Shown piece by piece: positions 1-5,051 of a stretch of DNA of 6,897 bases. Position 1 is the stretch's first letter. Every line of letters begins with the position of its first letter. The notes below the pieces were generated by a model. It was given only the letters and a program-made list of their open reading frames with translations. It was not told the DNA's origin and did not search any database. The DNA is from CAXGUU01 sp964012875 (GTDB lineage Bacteria > Pseudomonadota > Gammaproteobacteria > Ga0077536). The DNA is taken from positions 1 to 6,897 of the forward strand of contig CAXGUU010000179.1 in the NCBI GenBank assembly GCA_964012875.1, written 5' to 3'. The translations under genes and the position numbers were made by a program.

Positions 1-290
1 ATGCCGAAGCCTGACGGGTTATTGATCAGAATGTCGACGCCGCCAAATGTGCGCCTGGCGTCATTCAGAAACGCCGCCAAGGCTTCGGCATCGGCGACGT
101 CGCAGGGGGCCGCATGGACGTTGACGCCGAGGGCCTCAATCTCTTTGGCTGTTACATCCAGCGCTTCTTGGCCGCGCGCACAAATGGCAACGTTGGCCCC
201 TTCGGCGGCCAGGCCCAGCGCCGTGCAGCGGCCGATACCCTTACTGCCACCGGTGACGATCGCACTTTTTCCTTTTAATCCGAGATCCAT
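1..290 (-). CDS. Short-chain dehydrogenase/reductase (SDR), 3' end cut by window edge
   Basis: Ninety-six N-terminal residues are visible, beginning MDLGLKGKSAIVTGG. The classical SDR cofactor site TGGSKGIG is at residues 13-20, a CDV motif (adenine-ring contact) at 63-65, and an NN-x-SG variant of the NNAG motif at 90-94. The catalytic Ser-Tyr-Lys triad would lie beyond the window. An Arg after the second strand (AICAR, residues 35-39) suggests NADP(H) preference; this is inference from family rules. The ATG lies 14 bp after the stop of the decarboxylase gene on the same strand, so the two are probably co-transcribed. A weak AGGG sits about 10 bases before the ATG. The substrate cannot be told from this fragment. 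An oxo-acid or hydroxy-acid reductase acting with the neighbouring decarboxylase is possible but unproven. Confidence 0.9.
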   Translation of the reverse strand, partial: MDLGLKGKSAIVTGGSKGIGRCTALGLAAEGANVAICARGQEALDVTAKEIEALGVNVHAAPCDVADAEALAAFLNDARRTFGGVDILINNPSGFG

Positions 291-304
291 CGTTCTGAAG
301 CCCT

Positions 305-1048
305 CTAGGCCAGATAATCGTGCAGGACTTCGCCGTCGCCCAGTGTCATCTGCGCTTCAAAAAAGAAGCCGCCGGTGACCTTCTTGATGGGAATGTCCGA
401 CAGCCGGTCGGCTGGTGAGTCGCCGAAGCTGAGGGTGCCGGCGCCCTTGTAAACGTCACCAATCGCAATGTCATAGAGCGTTGTCGTGGTGAGCTGATCC
501 ACATCCGGTGGCGCTGACAGCGACACGTTCGGGACGAGCCGACGTGCGACCCATTCCGGTGTGCCGGCGACGTCTTCCTCGCTGCCGAGCTCAGCGAGGT
601 GGACGGCTGCCTCAACCACGTTAATACCACCGCGTTCGACGGTCGTGCGAACGACGTCATCGGTCGTGTCCAGCGTCAGGCGGCCCAGTTTTTTGGGGAA
701 GCCCCAGATTTCGCGGCCTGCGCCGATGGCAACGTCGTTATCCAGGATCAGATACAGGCTGTAGTTGACCAGGCGCCTTTTGTACGTCGCCTGGGTAAAC
801 AGATGCATCTCAAGGTAACGGCCGAAGCCCGAACACATGAAATCAGCGACTGACACGAACATCGCATTGTCCTTGTTCGGTGTCAGTGGCGTCGGCACAA
901 GTTTGCGCAGGACGCGTGCGTCGGTTTGAAACGCGACCAGCAGTTGATTGACCTCGCGGTAGTGGAAAGGTGGTTTGCCGTACAGCTCTGAAATCTCCGG
1001 CATGCTGTAGCTGCGAGCCGCCTGGCGCTTTGCGGGTTTTCGGGCCAC
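305..1048 (-). CDS. Acetoacetate decarboxylase (ADC) family protein
   Basis: The 247-residue protein matches the length and motif layout of acetoacetate decarboxylase, a soluble enzyme that decarboxylates beta-keto acids through a lysine Schiff base. By recalled comparison with the Clostridium acetobutylicum enzyme, the catalytic lysine pair is K119-K120 in GREIWGFPKKLG (Lys115-Lys116 there). The active-site Arg is R31 in HYREVN (Arg29) and the active-site Glu is E80 in RYLEM (Glu76). The C-terminal DIPIKK and HDYL stretches also match. The start is GTG at 1048, chosen because an AAGGGGAG ribosome site lies six bases upstream. An ATG 15 codons later (1003) is the alternative. It is probably the first gene of an operon with the SDR downstream. 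All catalytic positions are intact, so an active decarboxylase is likely. The substrate may be another beta-keto acid, since ADC-like homologues vary. Confidence 0.92.
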   Translation of the reverse strand: MARKPAKRQAARSYSMPEISELYGKPPFHYREVNQLLVAFQTDARVLRKLVPTPLTPNKDNAMFVSVADFMCSGFGRYLEMHLFTQATYKRRLVNYSLYLILDNDVAIGAGREIWGFPKKLGRLTLDTTDDVVRTTVERGGINVVEAAVHLAELGSEEDVAGTPEWVARRLVPNVSLSAPPDVDQLTTTTLYDIAIGDVYKGAGTLSFGDSPADRLSDIPIKKVTGGFFFEAQMTLGDGEVLHDYLA

Positions 1049-1073
1049 GTCGTTCTCCCCTTGTTAGGATTGA

Positions 1074-1346
1074 TTAGGGGCTAAGTATAGCGGTGTCGGG
1101 CAGGCGTCGGCTGATGGTTCGAGGCACCTCGGGGGCAATTGCCCGGCCTGGTGACGGACCCTGGGGTCCGGCGCTCAGGAGTGTGCTTTTGAGCGTCATG
1201 AATTTCACCGTCCTCGCCGGCTGCTTCGACAGCCCTTTGAGTCTCGCGATCGCACGGGACTTCGACACCAGGCCGACCGCATGCGCACGGGTGCTCCCGC
1301 TCGTCAGCGGCGTAAGGGGTTCGGCGCCATTCGCTAACAGTGCCAT
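1074..1346. other. Hairpin-rich intergenic stretch; possible structured RNA or small minus-strand ORF
   Basis: This gap between divergent genes has no recognisable gene. It contains a series of inverted repeats: GGGCAATTGCCC at 1133-1144; CGGACC/GGTCCG around a 4-base loop at 1155-1170; CGCTCA/TGAGCG at 1172-1195; GGCTG/CAGCC at 1219-1234; the palindrome GCGATCGC at 1246-1253; and CCGCT/AGCGG at 1297-1310. CTTCGACA occurs twice, 36 bases apart (1224, 1260). None is followed by a T run on either strand, so they do not look like terminators. A minus-strand reading frame of 90 codons (ATG at 1346, TAA at 1074) is Ser/Arg/Lys-rich. About 72% of its third codon positions are G or C, close to what real genes here look like, but it has only a weak ribosome site. 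RNA, peptide or regulatory DNA are all possible. Confidence 0.35.
1084..1089 (-). promoter_or_regulatory. Candidate -10 box for the ADC-SDR operon
   Basis: On the minus strand TATACT (5 of 6 matches to TATAAT) lies 35 bases before the GTG start of the decarboxylase. This would put the transcript start near 1077 and leave a leader of about 30 bases holding the strong AAGGGGAG ribosome site. No good -35 hexamer is seen 16-18 bases upstream, so the call rests on the -10 box and its placement. Confidence 0.4.
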
Positions 1347-1357
1347 GTCACTCGCTG

Positions 1358-1363
1358 TACACT
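1358..1363 (+). promoter_or_regulatory. Possible -10 box for the NAPE-PLD-like gene
   Basis: TACACT (4 of 6 matches to TATAAT) ends six bases before the ATG at 1370. Transcription from it would begin at or next to the start codon, giving a leaderless or nearly leaderless message. That would fit the absence of a Shine-Dalgarno sequence before this ATG. No good -35 element is visible, so the site is weakly supported. Confidence 0.22.
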
Positions 1364-1369
1364 GCCGCG

Positions 1370-2434
1370 ATGAGCTCGTTAACCCAATACCGCAAATACG
1401 TCGCAGTGTTGGTCTTCGCCGCGGCGGCCGGGTCCGCAGCGCTGAACGGTTGTTCGCGTACGCCTCGATACGAAGGACAGAGCCGTGCGCATTTCGACGG
1501 CGTCCGCTTTTCAAACACACTGTCCGCGGAGAAATCGATCGTCGATATTTTCGATTTCATGTCGACGTTCTGGTTGAGGAAGGAAACCTGGCCGGATTGG
1601 GTCGAGAACGGCGACTATGCGCCGCCACTGGAGGCGGAAGACGCTATTGTCGCGACCTTCATCAATCATTCGACCGTGCTGCTGCAGTTGGGTGGCGTCA
1701 ATGTACTGACCGACCCGATCTGGGCCGAGCGGGCCAGCCCGTTTTCTTTCGCCGGCCCCAGACGTGTCCGCGAAGCAGGGCTTGCAATCGACGAGCTGCC
1801 GCCGATTGATGTCATTGTCATCAGTCACGATCACTACGACCATCTTGATATCGAAGCGCTGAAGCGCCTTCGCCGCCGCGGTCGCGCGCAGCAGCCATTG
1901 GTACTGGCCGGCCTTGGCAACGGCGGTCTCCTTAAGTCAATCGGGCTGAATCGCTTTCAAGAACTTGATTGGGGGGATGAAATCGTTGTCGATGGCGTCA
2001 CAATTTCGTTTGTCGAGGTTCGCCATCGGTCCGGACGTGGCCTGACGAGTCAGATGAAAACTTTGTGGGGTGGATTTGTGATTAACTCGCCCCAGGGCCG
2101 GGTCTACTTTGCCGGTGATACAGGATATGGCCCTCATTTCCACGAGGCGCGCGAGCACTTTGGTCGATTTGACCTGAGCCTGGTGCCCATTGGTGCGTAC
2201 CGGCCGCGGTCGTTCATGGCGCCGGTCCACCTCGATCCCGAGCATGCCGTCAGAGCCCATCGTGATCTCGGCAGCAAACAGTCGCTCGCCGTACACCATG
2301 GCACGTTCCAGTTGACCTACGAAGCTATCGACGAGCCCTACCGGGAGTTGGCCAAGGCCCTTGCATCCGCCGGGCTGCCCGAGCGTGAATTTCGGGTTCT
2401 GGGTTTCGGCGAATCCATCGTCGTAAGGCAGTGA
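1370..2434 (+). CDS. NAPE-PLD-like metallo-beta-lactamase-fold hydrolase, probable lipoprotein
   Basis: The 354-residue protein has the zinc-site layout of N-acylphosphatidylethanolamine phospholipase D and its bacterial relatives. The HxHxDH motif (SHDHYDHLD) gives H153, H155, D157 and H158. The other expected ligands are H219 (VRHRSGR), D250 (FAGDTGYG) and H309 (VHHGTF). Spacings from H219 to D250 (31) and on to H309 (59) equal those recalled for the human enzyme. PIGAYRPRSFM and HLDPEHAV also match. The family usually has Trp after the H219 and H309 ligands; here these are Arg and His. The start at 1370 gives a basic N-terminus, a hydrophobic stretch (residues 11-25) and a lipobox-like LNGC ending at C28, so it is probably membrane-anchored outside the cytoplasm. 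A GTG at 1340 adds ten residues and is less likely. Predicted role: phosphodiesterase on N-acyl phospholipids or related substrates. Confidence 0.85.
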   Translation: MSSLTQYRKYVAVLVFAAAAGSAALNGCSRTPRYEGQSRAHFDGVRFSNTLSAEKSIVDIFDFMSTFWLRKETWPDWVENGDYAPPLEAEDAIVATFINHSTVLLQLGGVNVLTDPIWAERASPFSFAGPRRVREAGLAIDELPPIDVIVISHDHYDHLDIEALKRLRRRGRAQQPLVLAGLGNGGLLKSIGLNRFQELDWGDEIVVDGVTISFVEVRHRSGRGLTSQMKTLWGGFVINSPQGRVYFAGDTGYGPHFHEAREHFGRFDLSLVPIGAYRPRSFMAPVHLDPEHAVRAHRDLGSKQSLAVHHGTFQLTYEAIDEPYRELAKALASAGLPEREFRVLGFGESIVVRQ

Positions 2435-2469
2435 AGGACATCCCCGCCACGAACACGTCGGTTACGTGC

Positions 2470-3153
2470 TTAGTGGACGGGTTGTTCGGCGCGTGGATTG
2501 AACGCCATGACCTCCGACATTTCGCGATAGAAGTCCTTGCGCGCCGGCGTGTCGGCCGGCGGTAATGCGATTTCGAGCCGGGCGAACAGATCGCCCGCCG
2601 GCTCCTTGTCCGACGCAGGCAAACCCTTACCTTTAAACCTCAACTTCTGTCCGTTCTTACTGTTCGGCGGGATTTTGAGATTGACGGTGCCACCGAGCGT
2701 CGGTACTTCGACCGTCTCGCCGAGCGCTGCTTCCCAGGGCGCGACCGGAAGGGTCAGCACTAAGTTGCCGCCTTCGACAGCGAACTGGCGGTGCGGCTTG
2801 AAGAAAACCCGGGCATAAATATCGCCGGCAGCGGCACCGTTCCGCCCCGGCTTCCCAAGCCCCTTGAGGCGAATGCGCTGCTCTGCGCGAATACCGCGTG
2901 GGTTCCTGACAGCCACGGTGCGCGGAGCAGATTCGTAGGGGAGCGACAATTCCAGTCGTCGCTCAGCCCCGCAGGCCGCGTCTTCGAGATCGATTCCGAG
3001 TTCGACGTGAAAGTCTTTATCGTAATCGTGAACGGCGCCGTTGAACCGCTCGCCAAACAGGCTATTGAAGAAATCGTCAAAGTCGGACTGGGAACGAAAT
3101 CCGCCTGAGTGAAACTGAAATTCAGGGTCGTATTCAGGGGGGGGGGACGTCAT
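2470..3153 (-). CDS. cbpA: CbpA/DnaJ-like co-chaperone, C-terminal part of a frameshifted gene
   Basis: This frame carries the rest of the co-chaperone after the J domain. A short Gly/Phe linker (FHSGGF ... DFFNSLFG) comes first, followed by the two substrate-binding beta domains of class-B DnaJ proteins (DFHVELGIDL, then GDIYARVFFKPH and GNLVLTLPVAPWEAALG, with LRFKGKGLP near the end). There is no CxxCxGxG zinc finger, which separates it from DnaJ proper and fits CbpA. The ATG at 3153 has no ribosome site and lies inside the J-domain reading frame, so it is unlikely to be a true start. The real reading presumably enters from the other frame across the 3137-3146 homopolymer. Joined with the upstream part at nine C, the product is 302 residues, against about 306 for E. 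coli CbpA. No cbpM-like gene follows; the next gene is convergent. Confidence 0.85.
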   Translation of the reverse strand: MTSPPPEYDPEFQFHSGGFRSQSDFDDFFNSLFGERFNGAVHDYDKDFHVELGIDLEDAACGAERRLELSLPYESAPRTVAVRNPRGIRAEQRIRLKGLGKPGRNGAAAGDIYARVFFKPHRQFAVEGGNLVLTLPVAPWEAALGETVEVPTLGGTVNLKIPPNSKNGQKLRFKGKGLPASDKEPAGDLFARLEIALPPADTPARKDFYREMSEVMAFNPRAEQPVH

Positions 3154-3379
3154 AGGCCGCCGTGGGGTCGCGGCCGAACTGATCGTATACCGCGCGTTTA
3201 TCAGGATCTTTCAGCACCTCGTAAGCATGCTGGACCTGTTTGAATTTCTCTTCGGCATCGGCCGCGTCGCTGACATCGGGGTGGTAGCGACGCGCCAGCT
3301 GCCGATAGGCGCGTTTGATCGCATCGGGATCAGCGTCTGGCGCGATTCCGAGGATGTCGTAGAAATTGTCGCTGGGCAT
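3134..3379 (-). CDS. cbpA: CbpA/DnaJ-like co-chaperone, J-domain part of a frameshifted gene
   Basis: The 81 residues from ATG 3379 form a complete J domain: FYDILGI at the start, RQLARRYHPDV with the HPD signature at residues 33-35 (same position as in E. coli CbpA), AYEVLKDPDKRAVYDQFG to about residue 69. The J domain stimulates the ATPase of DnaK (Hsp70). The frame then runs into the C10 tract and stops at a TGA (3134-3136) without the client-binding domains. The frame is open further upstream to TTG 3457 and ATG 3439, but homology begins right after ATG 3379, and the sigma-32-like promoter at 3421-3449 would start transcription near 3414, downstream of those codons. There is no obvious Shine-Dalgarno before 3379. 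If the frameshift is real, only an isolated J domain is made, which could still engage DnaK. Confidence 0.85.
   Translation of the reverse strand: MPSDNFYDILGIAPDADPDAIKRAYRQLARRYHPDVSDAADAEEKFKQVQHAYEVLKDPDKRAVYDQFGRDPTAAYDVPPP
3137..3146. repeat. Ten-base G/C homopolymer at the cbpA frame break
   Basis: A run of ten G on the plus strand (C on the coding strand) sits exactly where the J-domain frame and the C-terminal frame overlap. With ten C the J-domain frame reads V-P-P-P-stop. With nine (or twelve) it would read through V-P-P-P-E-Y-D-P into the C-terminal domains. Such tracts are prone to slippage in replication, transcription and sequencing. Confidence 0.9.
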
Positions 3380-3420
3380 GATCGTCGGGGTTTGCAGGTA
3401 AGGTCTTGTCGATAACTGGC

Positions 3421-3449
3421 AAATGCGCGCTGAATTCATGAATTTCAAG
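3421..3449 (-). promoter_or_regulatory. Sigma-32 (heat-shock) type promoter for the cbpA-like gene
   Basis: On the minus strand CTTGAAA (3449-3443) is followed after 15 bases by CGCATTT (3427-3421). The known E. coli RpoH consensus is CTTGAAA, 11-16 bases, CCCATNT, so the -35 is a full match and the -10 matches at all but one defined position. The predicted transcript start is near 3414, leaving about 35 bases before ATG 3379. A heat-shock promoter suits a DnaJ-family gene, and this agreement of site and function raises confidence. Confidence 0.55.
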
Positions 3450-3458
3450 ACATTCAAG
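3433..3458. repeat. Palindrome and 9-bp tandem repeats in the divergent promoter region
   Basis: AATTCATGAATT (3433-3444) is a perfect 12-bp palindrome. It overlaps three consecutive 9-bp units that each begin TTCA (3435, 3444, 3453: TTCATGAAT, TTCAAGACA, TTCAAGTGG). The palindrome falls mostly in the spacer of the sigma-32-like promoter, where a bound regulator could block or aid transcription of either divergent gene. Part of the repetition is the -35 box itself, so an operator role is only inferred. Confidence 0.4.
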
Positions 3459-3511
3459 TGGTCATCGACCGAATAAGCCTGTACAACTGCTCACACCTGC
3501 TTGCGGATTCC

Positions 3512-4444
3512 ATGTTGACCATGCTGCTGACCATCATCACCACCATAGCCGTCGTTCTGGGCGCACTTGTCGCGCTGTATTTTTTAGCGCCGGGCATGGT
3601 TTTCCGAATGATGATGCGGCTCGCTCGACGTCAGGCCGGGCTCCGGCTCAGGCACGCCAGGGTCGATGGCCACGACGTTCCGTACCTCGAGGGTGGCGAA
3701 GGACCGCCGCTATTGCTGCTGCACGGTTTTGGCGCCAACAAGGATCACTGGACCATGATTGCGCCGTATCTCAGCCGGCACTTTCATCTCTACGTGCCGG
3801 ACTTGCCAGGATTCGGCGACGCCAGCCGGGTCGACGATGCGCACTACGGCGTGGACGCTCAGCTTGGCAGGATTGCGGAGTTTGCCGACGTGGTTGGGCT
3901 GTCCCGTTTCCACCTTGCCGGGAACTCAATGGGTGGCTACCTCTCGGCACTGTTCGCGCACCAGTATCCCGCGCGCGTTGAGAGCTTATGGTTGCTGGCG
4001 CCCGCGGGCGCGATGTCAGCGGAACCCAGCGAAGTATTGACGCGTATCGATCAGGGCGAGAATCCCTTGATCGCCGAAACGCTCGAACAGTTCGATGCCC
4101 TGGCTGATCTGTGTTTTACAGTTACACCACCAATGCCCGGGCAGTTCAAACGTTACTTACTCGAACGTTCGAAGACCGAGGCGCCTTTTAATCATCGAAT
4201 TTTTGAGCACATGTTCAGTGAACCGATGTCGCTGGAGGACGCCCTGGACGCTTTGCCAGTGCGCTGCCTGCTCGTGTGGGGTGACAACGATCGTGTTCTG
4301 CACCCCTCCGGCATGAAGGTCATCGAAAAACTCCTTGCGGATGTGGAAACAGTGCTGATGTCCCGGATGGGTCACGTACCGATGATTGAACGGCCGGCTG
4401 AAACGGCCGCCGACTACCTGCGCTTTCGGGGAATCGTCGAATAG
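3512..4444 (+). CDS. Membrane-anchored alpha/beta hydrolase, ABHD6/monoacylglycerol-lipase-like
   Basis: From ATG 3512 the protein has 310 residues. An N-terminal hydrophobic segment (about 4-28) would anchor it in the membrane, followed by a short basic stretch and the hydrolase fold. The oxyanion region is HGFGANKDHW (71-80). The nucleophile elbow GNSMGG gives S139, D260 (WGDNDRV) is the acid, and H288 (MGHVPMIERP) the base, so the triad is complete. The order of anchor, HGF..KDxW, GxSMGG, WGxxDxVL and GH...ERP resembles mammalian ABHD6 and bacterial carboxylesterases/lipases, and the Asp-to-His spacing of 28 agrees with ABHD6 as I recall it. Likely substrates are monoacylglycerols or other short lipid esters; this is inference. 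The frame is open back to a GTG at 3458, but homology and the anchor favour 3512 or ATG 3521. Neither has a strong ribosome site. It is divergent from cbpA. Confidence 0.85.
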   Translation: MLTMLLTIITTIAVVLGALVALYFLAPGMVFRMMMRLARRQAGLRLRHARVDGHDVPYLEGGEGPPLLLLHGFGANKDHWTMIAPYLSRHFHLYVPDLPGFGDASRVDDAHYGVDAQLGRIAEFADVVGLSRFHLAGNSMGGYLSALFAHQYPARVESLWLLAPAGAMSAEPSEVLTRIDQGENPLIAETLEQFDALADLCFTVTPPMPGQFKRYLLERSKTEAPFNHRIFEHMFSEPMSLEDALDALPVRCLLVWGDNDRVLHPSGMKVIEKLLADVETVLMSRMGHVPMIERPAETAADYLRFRGIVE

Positions 4445-4455
4445 CAAAAACCGGG

Positions 4456-4461
4456 TAGAAT
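4456..4461 (+). promoter_or_regulatory. Candidate -10 box for the SnoaL-like gene
   Basis: TAGAAT (5 of 6 to TATAAT), in the context GGGTAGAATTTGCGC, lies 50 bases before the ATG at 4512, in the 67-bp gap after the hydrolase. The start would be near 4468. No clear -35 hexamer is seen at 16-18 bases. It suggests the small gene can be expressed apart from the hydrolase. Confidence 0.35.
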
Positions 4462-4511
4462 TTGCGCTCCGATAGCGAAACGGCAAATCAGCGGTAGCGG
4501 GGAGTGGAAAG

Positions 4512-4907
4512 ATGAGCGCGCGCAAACAAGAACTTGAGCGAATTGGCGGCGCTTTCCTGAAAGCGTTTAACGACAATGACCTCGATGGTGTCATGTCATT
4601 TTTCACAGATGACATTGTCTACGACGAGCTCGACGGTACGCGGAGTCAGGGGCTGGACGCCGTGCGGTCAGCGTTTGAGCCCCAGTTTGCGGGTAGGTTC
4701 GGTCAGATGACTTTCGTCGAAGATGACACTTATATCGACGCCGAAGCCAACAAAGTAATGAGTAGCTGGGACCTCAGAATCAAGAAGGACGATGGCTCGA
4801 CGCTGGTTCTGAGGGGCCTCGACCTGTTGGTCTTCCGCGGCGACAAAATCTGCCTCAAAGAAACCTACGTGAAAGCGAAATCCGCACACTATCAATCGGA
4901 GGCCTGA
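4512..4907 (+). CDS. SnoaL-like / NTF2-like cone-fold protein, unknown function
   Basis: The 131-residue protein has the sequence pattern of the NTF2-like superfamily (SnoaL, ketosteroid isomerase-like). An N-terminal helix leads to AFNDNDLDGVMSFFTDDIVYDE (19-40), typical of the 'span of function' helix and first strand. A middle RSQGLDAVRSAF (44-55) and alternating strands follow (VMSSWDLRI 82-90, STLVLRGLDLLVFRGDKI 96-113). There is no signal peptide or membrane segment, so it is probably cytoplasmic. A GGAG (4501-4504) seven bases before the ATG supports the start. Members of this fold include isomerases, hydrolases and non-enzymatic binding proteins; no catalytic set can be assigned here. 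It follows the hydrolase on the same strand after 67 bp, with its own candidate promoter. Confidence 0.8.
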   Translation: MSARKQELERIGGAFLKAFNDNDLDGVMSFFTDDIVYDELDGTRSQGLDAVRSAFEPQFAGRFGQMTFVEDDTYIDAEANKVMSSWDLRIKKDDGSTLVLRGLDLLVFRGDKICLKETYVKAKSAHYQSEA

Positions 4908-5051
4908 TTCTTACCCATTCATATACTGGCGTCCGCAGTCGTCGGCAGGCAGTCCTGCGAACATTGGCAATGACTGTCGCTCTCGTGTTGGCGCGCCTCG
5001 AGCAGAAACATATCCGGAACACCTGTCGCAATTGAGCAAACAGCACGATGT
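4908..5051. other. Gap before the broken gene; possible remains of its 5' end
   Basis: No intact gene is seen. A short hairpin GCAGG/CCTGC (4945-4958) has no T run and is not a convincing terminator. From about 4934 to 4990 one frame encodes a basic then hydrophobic run (RSRRQAVLRTLAMTVALVLA) resembling a signal peptide. It is in a different frame from the coding region at 5052, lacks a proper upstream start, and stops at 5035. This may be the decayed, frameshifted signal sequence of that gene, but composition alone cannot prove it. Confidence 0.3.

Noticed and set aside
1..378. Plus-strand frame of 125 codons at the window start
   Set aside because: It lies antisense to the SDR and the end of the decarboxylase gene, both of which have clear family motifs.
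1155..1195. Adjacent hairpins in the gap as a rho-independent terminator
   Set aside because: Neither stem is followed by a T-rich run on either strand, and both flanking genes are transcribed away from the gap.
1093..1809. Long plus-strand frame of 238 codons overlapping the start of the NAPE-PLD-like gene
   Set aside because: It shares more than 400 bases with a gene having clear metal-site motifs in another frame, has no ribosome site, and its product shows no recognisable domain. It is a shadow frame in GC-rich DNA.
2454..2468. CACGT/ACGTG hairpin between the two convergent genes as a bidirectional terminator
   Set aside because: Only five base pairs around a five-base loop, no T run on either strand, and it abuts the stop codon of the co-chaperone gene. 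Too weak to call a terminator.
3458..3511. GTG 3458 as the start of the membrane hydrolase
   Set aside because: It would add 18 polar residues before the membrane anchor, overlaps the heat-shock-like promoter repeats, and has no ribosome site.
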